Source: Photobacterium atrarenae (lineage in GTDB: Bacteria > Pseudomonadota > Gammaproteobacteria > Enterobacterales > Vibrionaceae). From it: a stretch of DNA of 64,000 bases. Location of the stretch: positions 1,550,902 through 1,614,901 of the forward strand of contig NZ_CP101508.1 of NCBI RefSeq assembly GCF_024380015.1, read 5' to 3'. Below are positions 47,679 through 55,631 of the stretch, one piece after another. Positions within the stretch are counted from its first letter, which is position 1. Every line of letters begins with the position of its first letter. The notes under the pieces were generated by a model, which was given only the letters and a program-made list of their open reading frames with translations, did no database searches and was not told where the DNA came from. The translations under genes and the position numbers were made by a program.

Positions 47679-48071
47679 TCAGGCGTCAATCGGCGGTCGG
47701 TCGAGTGGCTCATGGAGGAAATGGCTGTGGCTGACCGGCTCCGTAAACTGCGGACTGACAGCAGGGCTTGTGAGCAGGGTGTGGTCCGTCAGAATTGCGA
47801 ACGGAACGGAGCAGGTATGGCAGTCGGCATTTTGGCAGGGGCTGGCTTGAGATGCGTCCGGGTCTGACATCGCGTGATGACACCCCAGCACCGTTGACAT
47901 CACCGGATGATCGCAGCAGGCAGGCATTGCCTGCGAGGGATACGGCTGAAGAAACGATGGAGAAGGGAGGCCATGGCCGGCAAAGACAGGCGATACCAGG
48001 ATCGCACAGAGTGCGATCAGTACGGCAAATTTTGCGAAGACGCAATGGGGTTTCACAGAGCTGGCATCCAT
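47679..48071 (-). CDS. Small Cys/His-rich exported protein, possible copper factor
   Basis: About 130 residues from ATG 48071 (a GTG four codons upstream is equally open). The N-terminus FAKFAVLIALCAILVSPVFA is a signal peptide. The mature part is rich in His, Cys and Pro (ACCDHPVM, GCHHAMS, NADCHTCSVPFA), a composition seen in CopL/DUF2946-like metal proteins. It is 90 bases upstream of DUF411 on the same strand. No homologue is claimed; the call rests on signal peptide and composition. Overlapping plus-strand frames look random. Confidence 0.5.
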   Translation of the reverse strand: MDASSVKPHCVFAKFAVLIALCAILVSPVFAGHGLPSPSFLQPYPSQAMPACCDHPVMSTVLGCHHAMSDPDASQASPCQNADCHTCSVPFAILTDHTLLTSPAVSPQFTEPVSHSHFLHEPLDRPPIDA

Positions 48072-48373
48072 TTTGTTGGTCACAGAGGGATTATAGGGGG
48101 CTGACAGCCGAAGCGGAATCCTTTCTGTCAGAAAACTGTCTGTTTTTTGTTTGAGATCAGCTTCTTCTCCTTGATTAAGTTATGTAAAAAGTCAGACATT
48201 TGTACAGGAAAGATAGGCAGGGGACATTAGTACTGTCGGATTCAGGACAAAGTTGTGTGAATTTTTTGTCAAAAGTCAAAAAAGTTACACCAGCCTTACG
48301 TTGCTCTGACATTGGCCTCCATCGGTTGCGGTTTAATTCGGAGATAAAGCAGAAAATCACGAAGGTATATGAA

Positions 48374-48730
48374 ATGCAATATACGGAAACAGACCGTGAA
48401 GTGTTGCTCGAAACATGGATGAGTTATAAAGCTAAAATGCGGGTAACCCAGATTGAGATGGCTAAAAAGTTAGGCATGAGTCAGCTTGCTTTTTCAGATG
48501 TTTTACGCGGGCAGAAACCTCTAGAGCATGGGTTTGTCAGTCAATTTTGTCAGTTTATTGGTGTCGATCCGGTGCTGACGTTACCCTCGCTGCGGGAACA
48601 AGTCGGTGGCGTGTTGCCGGGAACGGTGACGTTGAAAAACACCTATATTGTTGACGGTAATATAAAAAATGTTCGTTATAGCGGAAATCAAATTATTGTC
48701 GAGTATGAGCACCAAGTACCGGCCTGTTAA
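48374..48730 (+). CDS. XRE-type helix-turn-helix regulator
   Basis: A 118-residue DNA-binding protein. The helix-turn-helix (VTQIEMAKKLGMSQLAFSDVLRG) lies in the N-terminal half; the C-terminus (GTVTLKNTYIVDGNIKNVRYS) is a short beta-rich tail. It precedes csgD by about 350 bases on the same strand but has its own terminator, so any effect on curli genes is speculation. ATG 48374 with GAAGGT upstream fits best; the long upstream frame lacks protein character. Confidence 0.75.
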   Translation: MQYTETDREVLLETWMSYKAKMRVTQIEMAKKLGMSQLAFSDVLRGQKPLEHGFVSQFCQFIGVDPVLTLPSLREQVGGVLPGTVTLKNTYIVDGNIKNVRYSGNQIIVEYEHQVPAC

Positions 48731-48763
48731 ACCTCTCTAGAGTCCCATAAAGCGAATAAAATG

Positions 48764-48797
48764 AAGACCTTGCATGGAAAATTGCAAGGTCTTTTTT
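48764..48797 (+). terminator. Rho-independent terminator
   Basis: AAGACCTTGCA, eight-base loop, TGCAAGGTCTT and a T run. Confidence 0.92.
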
Positions 48798-49082
48798 TGT
48801 ATGCATGTAGTTTGGTATAAACTTTTGTCAAATAAAAAAGTGATGTTTATTTTGAATGTTGTAAAGAAAATGAATTGGCGGCATTCACTAATATTGGCTA
48901 CGCAATTTGATATCTGGTGATTTATTATTTGTCTCAGCATTGAGAACGTAAGAATGGTTAATAAAAACAGAGGGATATAAATAAAATTATTATTTGTCAT
49001 TTTTGCTGTCTTGATGTTTTGACGCTATGTTCTAGATTTAAATCGTCTTAGTAATAAGATATTTACAGTAAGGGAATATAAG
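48798..49082. promoter_or_regulatory. csgD upstream region
   Basis: AT-rich 285 bases presumed to carry the csgD promoter; AAGGGAATATAAG gives the ribosome site. No individual operator can be named. Confidence 0.4.
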
Positions 49083-49745
49083 ATGTCTTCCATTCAATAT
49101 CATGATTTGATTTTCATCTGTGACTCCAGCTTACAGTCTTCCCTTTTCCGGGATTACCTTGAAAAGGCCTTGGAACTACCGATTAAAACCACCACGCTGG
49201 AAGGGCTTCCGGGATTAAACCTCCGCCCGAAACGGAACATTTTGGTGATCATTGACAACACCCAGATTAATGATGATTCACTGGATGTTTATATCAATTT
49301 TCTGGTTGAAAATTCGCTCACGGCCAGTGAAGTGCTGATCAATTCGCCAAATGATGTTGCGGCCAAGGTGATAGCTAAATGGCCGAACATGGTTGGGGTG
49401 TTCTTCGTTGGTGACGGAATTGATGTGGTGGCTAAGGGGATGAAAAAAGTCTTTGCCGGTGAGCTTTGGCTGAGTCGAAAACTAACCAATGAACTGATTG
49501 CTGCCTACCGACACAAAGATACGCTGATTGCCAAGCCATGCGCCAACCTGACTAACCGGGAAAAGGAAATTATGCAGCTGTTAGTGCTGGGTGCCTCAAA
49601 TACCCAAATCGCTGAGAAGCTGTTTGTCAGTGAAAATACGGTGAAAACGCATCTTTATAACGTGTTTAAAAAGATTAATGTGAAGAATAGAATGCAAGCT
49701 TTTATGTGGGCTAAAAGCAGCAACTACAATGACTTACCGCTATGA
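49083..49745 (+). CDS. csgD: CsgD-like LuxR family regulator
   Basis: A 220-residue regulator with a degenerate receiver-like N-terminal domain (no clear phospho-Asp pocket) and a C-terminal LuxR helix-turn-helix (LTNREKEIMQLLVLGASNTQIAEKLFVSENTVKTHL). This architecture and its position in front of csgE-csgF-csgG identify it as the curli activator CsgD. Its stop overlaps the csgE start (ATGA), so both are translated from one message. In Enterobacteria csgD responds to c-di-GMP; here a cyclase sits far away at 11 kb. Confidence 0.88.
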   Translation: MSSIQYHDLIFICDSSLQSSLFRDYLEKALELPIKTTTLEGLPGLNLRPKRNILVIIDNTQINDDSLDVYINFLVENSLTASEVLINSPNDVAAKVIAKWPNMVGVFFVGDGIDVVAKGMKKVFAGELWLSRKLTNELIAAYRHKDTLIAKPCANLTNREKEIMQLLVLGASNTQIAEKLFVSENTVKTHLYNVFKKINVKNRMQAFMWAKSSNYNDLPL

Positions 49746-50194
49746 GAATCGTTGAGTTCTGTCTACCAGTAGCGCTGTTGTTCGCTGTGCCTGCATGGTC
49801 GCAGGAAGAGCAACAGCCGCTTGAAAATGGTCAGCCGCTTGAACAAAACGGCACCCTGGACGACTTGAGAGAAATTAGCGGAGCTGTGATTGACCAAACG
49901 ATGACCCGCCTCGGGGAAGATTTTTATTCACTATTTGCACAAAAACTCAGTGATGAATTTGACGACTTGAAAGAGAACCTGACGGTTAAAGAGCGTCCGA
50001 CCGCTCTGTCCGGCAGTGTTATTTCTGTTCTGCACCGGCGTAAGGCTATCTATCGTACGGCTTTGTCACCGGGACGGGATCAGGTTGAAACAAAAGTCGA
50101 TGAAGCGATTAAAGTTGTCCGCGCGTATGTCACCCGATGGCGTATTGAGCGCTACCTGCAAGATACATTTGATGTTGATTACGATGAAATCTAA
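49742..50194 (+). CDS. csgE: Curli secretion specificity factor CsgE
   Basis: A 150-residue exported protein with signal peptide (VALLFAVPAWSQ). The mature part resembles CsgE: GEDFYSLFAQKLSDEF, LTVKERPTALSGSVISV and the C-terminal DTFDVDYDEI. CsgE caps the periplasmic side of the CsgG pore and selects curlin subunits. An extra 25-residue Gln/Glu-rich spacer (EEQQPLENGQPLEQNG) follows the signal peptide. The csgF gene begins 12 bases after its stop. Confidence 0.86.
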   Translation: MRIVEFCLPVALLFAVPAWSQEEQQPLENGQPLEQNGTLDDLREISGAVIDQTMTRLGEDFYSLFAQKLSDEFDDLKENLTVKERPTALSGSVISVLHRRKAIYRTALSPGRDQVETKVDEAIKVVRAYVTRWRIERYLQDTFDVDYDEI

Positions 50195-50205
50195 GAGGGT
50201 TTAGC

Positions 50206-50610
50206 ATGAAAGGGAGTAATTTGGCCTTCGCCGGTCTGCTGGCTATTACGGCACAGGTCTCGGCGACGGAGCTGGTCTATACGCCAATCAATCCCAGTTT
50301 CGGCGGTAATCCGTTGAACAGTTCCCATCTCCTGGGTGTGGCGAATGCTATTAACGATCATAAAGCACCGGATGATGACTTATTACTGGGTGAGCAATCG
50401 GATCTTGAACGGTTAGCCGCCAGCCTGGAATCTCGTTTAATCAGCCAATTGTTGTCCGATGTGGGGAATGGGAATACCGGTCAGCTGGTAACGGATGACT
50501 TCCTGCTGAATATTATTGATGACAACGGGAACCTGATCATTCAAATCACTGATAAAGAAACCGGGGAGTCATCAACAATTCAAGTCAGTGGCTTAGTGCC
50601 GGACATGTAG
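50206..50610 (+). CDS. csgF: Curli assembly factor CsgF
   Basis: A 134-residue exported protein. After the signal peptide (LAFAGLLAITAQVSA) the mature N-terminus TELVYTPINPSFGGNPLNSS is the hallmark CsgF peptide that inserts into the CsgG pore and forms its second constriction. The C-terminal part (ERLAASLESRLISQLL and a beta-rich end) follows the family. CsgF couples secretion to nucleation with CsgB at the cell surface. Confidence 0.92.
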   Translation: MKGSNLAFAGLLAITAQVSATELVYTPINPSFGGNPLNSSHLLGVANAINDHKAPDDDLLLGEQSDLERLAASLESRLISQLLSDVGNGNTGQLVTDDFLLNIIDDNGNLIIQITDKETGESSTIQVSGLVPDM

Positions 50611-50621
50611 GGAGAAGATGG

Positions 50622-51458
50622 ATGAAAGCGTTGATTTGGGGTAGTTTGCTGTTAATTCTCTCGGGTTGTTCGATGTCTCTTGAAACGCCGGATATCAGTA
50701 AAGAGCCGACGCTGATGGCCCGCGGGGCGGCATACCAGGATTTAACCTCGCTGCCGTTACCACGAGGAAAGGTCTATGTTTCCGTGTATGACTTCAGGGA
50801 TCAGAGCGGACAATACAAACCGCAGCCGAATAGTAACTTCTCGACGGCTGTACCGCAAGGTGGTGCGGCATTACTCACCACCGCGTTGTTGGATTCGAAA
50901 TGGTTTATCCCGCTCGAGCGGGAGGGGCTGCAAAACTTATTGACTGAGAGGAAGATTATTCGTGCTGCTCAGAAGAAACATGAAATACCGACCAATCATG
51001 GTCCGCACTTACCATCATTGGCTTCGGCGAATATCATGATCGAAGGTGGGATTGTTGCCTATGATACCAATCTAAGAACCGGGGGAGCCGGAGCCCGTTA
51101 CTTGGGGATTGGTGCCTCCGGGCAATACCGGACCGATCAGGTTACGGTCAATATACGGGCGATAGATGTTCGAAGCGGGCAAATATTACTCAGTGTAACA
51201 ACCAGTAAAACCATTTTGTCCAAAGAGCTTCAAACCGGGGTCTTTAAGTTTGTCGATTATAAAGATTTGCTTGAGGCCGAATTAGGCTATACCACGAATG
51301 AGCCGGTAAACTTGGCAGTGATGACGGCAATTGATGCAGCGGTCGTTCATGTGATTGTTGATGGGATTAAGACGGGGCTGTGGCAGCCCTTGCGAGATGC
51401 CGACTTACAGCACCCGATAATTCAGGAGTATATGCACCGACGTCGCCCGATTATCTAA
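50622..51458 (+). CDS. csgG: Curli secretion pore lipoprotein CsgG
   Basis: A 278-residue outer-membrane lipoprotein with lipobox LSGC (Cys16). Visible family blocks: VYDFRDQSGQYKPQPNSNFSTAVPQGG (includes the constriction loop), FIPLEREGLQNLLTERKIIRA, MIEGGIVAYDTN and the transmembrane hairpin segments GGAGARYLGIGASGQYR and ILLSVTTSKTILSKELQTGVF. Nine copies form the pore for curlin export. It ends the csgDEFG unit before a 12-bp-stem terminator. Confidence 0.94.
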   Translation: MKALIWGSLLLILSGCSMSLETPDISKEPTLMARGAAYQDLTSLPLPRGKVYVSVYDFRDQSGQYKPQPNSNFSTAVPQGGAALLTTALLDSKWFIPLEREGLQNLLTERKIIRAAQKKHEIPTNHGPHLPSLASANIMIEGGIVAYDTNLRTGGAGARYLGIGASGQYRTDQVTVNIRAIDVRSGQILLSVTTSKTILSKELQTGVFKFVDYKDLLEAELGYTTNEPVNLAVMTAIDAAVVHVIVDGIKTGLWQPLRDADLQHPIIQEYMHRRRPII

Positions 51459-51487
51459 AATACTTCCATTCGATTTTACTCTCTGAG

Positions 51488-51520
51488 CGCCTCTGATCAA
51501 TGCTGATCAGAGGCGTTTTT
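51488..51520 (+). terminator. Strong rho-independent terminator after csgG
   Basis: CGCCTCTGATCA, ATGC, TGATCAGAGGCG and TTTTT; separates csgDEFG from csgBA. Confidence 0.95.
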
Positions 51521-51872
51521 CTTTGGGAGGCGTTTCAAACTATTTTTCGGTAGGTATTGTCTGGTGACGGCTTGAGCAGGCTGTTGGACAATCATTTTCA
51601 CGTCTGTACCTATTTAGGGAAAGTATTTTTGAAAACACTCTGATACCCAGTTAGACAGTCGATAAGTGATTGAACATAAGACGTTGCTGTGAAATATATA
51701 AACTAATTGACTAGGCTGCTTACTCGAATCTCATTTTTCCGAATGAGAGATGATCTGAGCATTCGCAATAAAAGTATTAAAAGCGAGAGTCCAGTTTCAT
51801 CCATAGGTTTATAGATTAAGTTCTGAGAAGTTCGATACTGAAGGTACGAAATGAACATCACGGCCTGGAACA
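51521..51872. promoter_or_regulatory. csgB promoter region with box shared with csgA3
   Basis: About 350 AT-rich bases. CATAGGTTTAT at 51802-51812, followed by AGATTAAGTTCTGAGAA, recurs upstream of csgA3 (54151). CGAATCTCAT at 51725-51734 also recurs there. Probably a regulator site, possibly for CsgD (inference). Confidence 0.5.
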
Positions 51873-52427
51873 ATGAAACGAATCAAAAGCAAATTAATTG
51901 CATTGTGTATATCAGGTGCTGCTTTCAATACTTATTCAAGTGACCTTGCGCTAAATGAACTGATGAATCTATCTGAATTCCAGCTTGGCGTTGATAACTC
52001 TGCAGTCATTGACCTGGAAGAGGCTAGTCATAGCTCAGCAGTTGTTCAGCAGAAAAGTATCGGTGACAAAGTGGGGAATGCAGCTAAGATAAAGCAACGT
52101 GGTAATTATAATGATGCATTCATTGCACAACAGGGAAGCAGAAACATCGCTTATATTAATCAAAGAGGAGACTATAACGAAGCAGCTGTTTCTCAAGATG
52201 GGTATGAAAACATGGGTGTGATTTATCAGCTCGGAAATAATAATAAAGCTGGTATTGTACAAAAAGGACGCCGTAATAAAGGGAAGATATCCCAGTACGG
52301 GGATGATAACAAAGCACTTATTGTTCAGAAAAGCAATGTTAGGAGTTTCCGTTCTGATATTCAGCAGACGGGTGGTCAAACACATGTCATCATTAATGGC
52401 ATGAATAAAAACATCACAGTAAGATAA
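51873..52427 (+). CDS. csgB: Curlin minor subunit / nucleator CsgB
   Basis: A 184-residue exported protein with a signal peptide (LIALCISGAAFNTYS) and a 23-residue-period curlin repeat region. About five repeats carry the classical Q-x-G-x-x-N core: IKQRGNYNDAFIAQQGSRN, INQRGDYNEAAVSQDGYEN, IYQLGNNNKAGIVQKGRRN, ISQYGDDNKALIVQ. Both ladder glutamines occur, unlike in the neighbouring CsgA proteins, and the basic C-terminal repeat fits a surface-anchoring nucleator. csgA1 starts 21 bases downstream. Confidence 0.88.
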   Translation: MKRIKSKLIALCISGAAFNTYSSDLALNELMNLSEFQLGVDNSAVIDLEEASHSSAVVQQKSIGDKVGNAAKIKQRGNYNDAFIAQQGSRNIAYINQRGDYNEAAVSQDGYENMGVIYQLGNNNKAGIVQKGRRNKGKISQYGDDNKALIVQKSNVRSFRSDIQQTGGQTHVIINGMNKNITVR

Positions 52428-52448
52428 TACAATTGAAGGAATAATATC

Positions 52449-53093
52449 ATGAAAAAGTTAGCTCTATTTATCTCAATGGCTTTCGCATCAACAACAGCAA
52501 TGGCAGCAATTGATAATAGCTCTGATGTGAAAATCAAGAAAGGAAGTGATTATAACCATGTCTCTGTTTATCAAGATTCATATTACTACGGCAATGACTC
52601 AAAAGTAAATATTGAATATGACTCAGATTATAACTGGGTTACTGTGAATCAGTATGGCGCGCGTAACTATTCAGATGTAGACATCAAGCATAAGTCTGAT
52701 GGTAATAGTGCATATGTTAATCAATATGGAAAATACAACTCATCAAAAGTTGATATTAACTACTATGCTGATGATAATCATGTTGGCGTATACCAAGATG
52801 GAAAATGGAATCGCTCAAGTGTTTATATTAGCGCGGGTGATCGGAATACGGTCATGGTAGGTCAAAAAGGTGACTATAACAACTCATATGTTGATATCTA
52901 TGGTGCCTATGCGGATTATAACCTGGTGAAGGTTGACCAATATGGTGACTACTCTCATTCAGATGTAGATATCGGTAGCCACTATGCACCTGCAAGCTAT
53001 AACACTGTACATGTTAGTCAAACAGATTATGACCACTCTAGTGTTTATATTGCAGACTCTTCATACAACTCTGTATATGTAGCACAGTACTGA
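52449..53093 (+). CDS. csgA: Curlin major subunit paralogue 1 (Ile-variant repeats)
   Basis: A 214-residue exported amyloid subunit. The signal peptide (KKLALFISMAFASTTAMA) is followed by eight repeats of about 24 residues with the pattern S-x-V-x-I-x(3-6)-D-x-N-x-V-x-V-x-Q-x-G-x-x-N, for example SDVDIKHKSDGNSAYVNQYG. In the classical curlin repeat the second strand ends in Gln; here Ile occupies that place. Tyr, Asp and Ser are abundant. It ends VAQY, like CsgA ends HQY. Cotranscribed with csgB; terminator at 53112. Confidence 0.88.
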   Translation: MKKLALFISMAFASTTAMAAIDNSSDVKIKKGSDYNHVSVYQDSYYYGNDSKVNIEYDSDYNWVTVNQYGARNYSDVDIKHKSDGNSAYVNQYGKYNSSKVDINYYADDNHVGVYQDGKWNRSSVYISAGDRNTVMVGQKGDYNNSYVDIYGAYADYNLVKVDQYGDYSHSDVDIGSHYAPASYNTVHVSQTDYDHSSVYIADSSYNSVYVAQY

Positions 53094-53111
53094 TATACGG
53101 GATTGAGACGG

Positions 53112-53141
53112 AAAAGCTGCGCTATTGTAGGCGCAGCTTTT
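53112..53141 (+). terminator. Rho-independent terminator after csgA1
   Basis: AAAAGCTGCGC, eight-base loop, GCGCAGCTTTT. Confidence 0.9.
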
Positions 53142-53396
53142 ATTCATTTATACCTGACTAATTTTAATTATTCTGTTTATTAATACTTCATAATTTAGTT
53201 TATGGACTATTTAGATAATTGGTCGATAATTAAATTGAAAATAAAAACATAAGAAAATAGCAGTCAGTAACTGCATGCTCTGGAATGAAATACTTAGAAT
53301 GTTTGAGATTTTTTATCTTGATTATATCGATTTTAATATTTGTTCGTTCATGAAATTTTAAGTTAGGCTCACAATATCATAATGTAAGGATTACCT
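53142..53396. promoter_or_regulatory. csgA2 promoter region
   Basis: Very AT-rich 255 bases following the csgA1 terminator, so csgA2 needs its own promoter here. The box shared by csgB and csgA3 is absent. AAGGATTACCT is the ribosome site. Confidence 0.45.
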
Positions 53397-54041
53397 ATGA
53401 AAAAGTTATCTCTATTTATTTCAATGGCTTTAGCTTCAGCTACAGCATCGGCTGCAATTGACAATCGTTCAGATGTGAAAATCAAGAAAGGAAGTGACTA
53501 TAATCACGTCGCCGTGTATCAAGACTCTTACTACTATGGTAATGACTCTAAGGTAGATATTAACTATGACTCAGATTATAACAACGTAGATGTAAATCAA
53601 TATGGAAGACATAATTACTCAGATGTTAGCATTAAACATAAATCTGATGGGAATAGTGTTTATGTAACCCAACATGGCGTTTATCATTCTTCAAAAGTGG
53701 ATATCGGATACTATGCTAAAGATAACAATGTAGGCGTGTATCAGGAAGGTAAACGAAATAATTCAAGCGTATATATTTTAGCTGGGGATCATAACAGTAT
53801 TTATCTTAAGCAGAAAGGTGAATACAACCGTTCATATGTTGACATCTATGGTGGTTATGCCGACCACAACCTGGTGAAAGTAGATCAGTATGGTGATTAC
53901 TCTATGTCTGATGTAGATATCGCTAGCCATTACGGACCTGCGAGCTATAACACGGTTTATGTCAGCCAGACTGACTACGACTATTCGAGTGTATATATTT
54001 CTGATTCATCATATAACTCTGTTTATATTTCGCAGTATTAA
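53397..54041 (+). CDS. Curlin major subunit paralogue 2 (Ile-variant repeats)
   Basis: A 214-residue near-duplicate of csgA1, aligning end to end without gaps. Signal peptide KKLSLFISMALASATASA, then eight repeats with the same S-x-V-x-I / D-Y-N-x-V-x-V-x-Q-x-G pattern (SKVDINYDSDYNNVDVNQYG), ending VYISQY. Differences from csgA1 fall mostly at solvent-facing positions between the ladder residues. Single-gene unit with its own promoter region and terminator, suggesting separately controlled dosage of subunit variants (inference). Confidence 0.86.
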   Translation: MKKLSLFISMALASATASAAIDNRSDVKIKKGSDYNHVAVYQDSYYYGNDSKVDINYDSDYNNVDVNQYGRHNYSDVSIKHKSDGNSVYVTQHGVYHSSKVDIGYYAKDNNVGVYQEGKRNNSSVYILAGDHNSIYLKQKGEYNRSYVDIYGGYADHNLVKVDQYGDYSMSDVDIASHYGPASYNTVYVSQTDYDYSSVYISDSSYNSVYISQY

Positions 54042-54065
54042 TATGTTATTGCAATGATAATTTAT

Positions 54066-54094
54066 AACCGCATCTGATAAGTGCGGTTTTTTTT
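54066..54094 (+). terminator. Rho-independent terminator after csgA2
   Basis: AACCGCA, nine-base loop, TGCGGTT and a T run. Confidence 0.88.
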
Positions 54095-54346
54095 GAAAAT
54101 TTTTCTATGTGATATTTTATTTAGTGTGAAAACAAACTGCGAATCTCATACATAGGTTTATGGAACTAAACTCAGAAAAAGCAATAATGAATATGTAAGT
54201 GATAACGCGGGAATGACTTGATAATACCTGTGCGTAGTAATGGAATGATTTTTCATATTGCCACTTGGCAATTATCATTATTAAGGTTTTTACACAATTG
54301 TAAGTGAAATGGTCTGAGACCAGTCAATAAATCTAAGGAAAAGTTT
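54095..54346. promoter_or_regulatory. csgA3 promoter region with box shared with csgB
   Basis: CGAATCTCATACATAGGTTT at 54140-54159 combines the two words found separately upstream of csgB, followed by TATGGAACTAAACTCAGAA. AAGGAAAAG precedes the ATG. Confidence 0.5.
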
Positions 54347-55297
54347 ATGAAAAAGCTAGCTCTATTTATCTCAGCAGCACTGGCATCAACTTCAGCACTG
54401 GCTTCAATCGATAATGAGTCTGATGTCAAAATTAAAAACAAGAGTGATTGGAACCATGTCTCTGTTTATCAGGAATCAGCCTACGGCTATGCGGGTAATA
54501 AGTCTACGGCTATCATCCGAAATCGTTCTGATAACAATTACATGGACATTTACCAATATGGAGAGAATAATAATTCAAGAGCTGTAATTGCCCGCCGGTC
54601 AAATGATAACTATATCGGCGTTTATCAGTCCGGGAAAGATAACCGGTCACGTGCGATAATTAGAAATCGCTCAGATTATAATGAAATTGATGTTGGTCAG
54701 CACGGTTATGATAACTTCTCTCGGGCCGTTATTCGTCGTAACTCAGATTACAATAAGATTTACGTAGATCAATCAGGACAATATAACGATTCTCGAGTAA
54801 GAATTACAAATCACTCTGATTATAATGATGTAAAAGTTAAACAGTATGGCGCGTATAACATGTCAGATGTCATGATTAATGATGATTCTGACTGGAACTA
54901 TGTGAATGTTCAACAAGATGGTTACTATAACAGCTCCTATGTCGTGCTGGATTACGATGCCGATTACAATGATGTTGGTGTCTACCAAAATGGTAGCCTG
55001 AATTATTCAGATGTAAATATCTACGGTGGTGACTATAACAGCGTGTATGTGAGCCAGTATGGCGAATATAATGATTCAGATGTAGTTATTTCCGGAGAGC
55101 ATGCGGATCATAACTATGTGACGGTGGCTCAGTATGGTGATTACAACTATTCGAATGTGTTGATTGATGATGGTGGTTACTACGGTGGTTCAACCAGTTA
55201 TAACACCGTTTATGTATCTCAGGATGGCTATGATATGTCGAATGTTGAGATCACAGGTGGCTCGTCTTACAACACAGTTTATGTGGCGCAGTACTAA
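54347..55297 (+). CDS. Curlin major subunit paralogue 3, 12 repeats
   Basis: A 316-residue extended curlin. The signal peptide (KKLALFISAALASTSALA) is shared with the other two. Twelve 24-residue repeats follow. The first half is Arg/Asn-rich (SRAIIRNRSDYNEIDVGQHG, SRAVIRRNSDYNKIYVDQSG); the second half is Tyr/Asp-rich like csgA1. Val or Ile replaces the second ladder Gln throughout. Charge is thus polar along the chain, basic at the N-terminal half and acidic at the C-terminal half. The CsgC-like gene starts four bases after its stop. Confidence 0.86.
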   Translation: MKKLALFISAALASTSALASIDNESDVKIKNKSDWNHVSVYQESAYGYAGNKSTAIIRNRSDNNYMDIYQYGENNNSRAVIARRSNDNYIGVYQSGKDNRSRAIIRNRSDYNEIDVGQHGYDNFSRAVIRRNSDYNKIYVDQSGQYNDSRVRITNHSDYNDVKVKQYGAYNMSDVMINDDSDWNYVNVQQDGYYNSSYVVLDYDADYNDVGVYQNGSLNYSDVNIYGGDYNSVYVSQYGEYNDSDVVISGEHADHNYVTVAQYGDYNYSNVLIDDGGYYGGSTSYNTVYVSQDGYDMSNVEITGGSSYNTVYVAQY

Positions 55298-55301
55298 GTT
55301 G

Positions 55302-55616
55302 ATGAAACGCTTGATTCTACTCTCTACGATTGTTGCTGCACTCCCAGCGAGTGCAGCCACGTTTTCCCCTTTGATGATTCGCTGTGAGTTCAGGCAAGAT
55401 GATATTCAGCTCGTTGTAACCAATACCAGTGCGCAGTATACGCAGGTGAAGCTGACTTCGAGCCGTCATAATGTCATGGTGACCGGTAGCAGTGGTCAAA
55501 GTAGTTCGACCATGACGCTGAGTCGCTCGCAGTTTCCCGTTACCCTGGAAACCGCTCCGGATAATCAGATCAGCATCGACAGGGATTGCCAGATTGAACC
55601 TTTGAACGCTTCGTAA
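55302..55616 (+). CDS. Putative CsgC/CsgH-like periplasmic curlin chaperone
   Basis: A 104-residue exported protein: signal peptide LILLSTIVAALPASA, then a small all-beta domain with two cysteines (MIRCEF and DRDCQIE). GSSGQSSSTMTLSRSQFPV and APDNQISI are reminiscent of E. coli CsgC (GSSGQSQTKQEKTLSLP and SPDDRVKI), which keeps curlin soluble in the periplasm. Family assignment is by this resemblance and operon position only. ATG 55302 follows TACTAAGTTG, weakly ribosome-like, so translation is probably coupled to csgA3. Confidence 0.62.
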   Translation: MKRLILLSTIVAALPASAATFSPLMIRCEFRQDDIQLVVTNTSAQYTQVKLTSSRHNVMVTGSSGQSSSTMTLSRSQFPVTLETAPDNQISIDRDCQIEPLNAS

Positions 55617-55631
55617 GAAGCGTTTTTTTTT
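55605..55631 (+). terminator. Terminator overlapping the csgC-like stop codon
   Basis: AACGCTTC, GTAA, GAAGCGTT and a T run; the loop contains the TAA stop. Confidence 0.92.

Noticed and set aside
47795-48154. 119-codon plus-strand frame
   Set aside because: It is antisense to the exported Cys/His-rich protein, lacks a ribosome site and is Arg/Gly-rich as antisense frames often are.
52035-52385. Minus-strand frame of 116 codons inside csgB
   Set aside because: A shadow of the repetitive csgB coding sequence; long open antisense frames are expected opposite curlin repeats.
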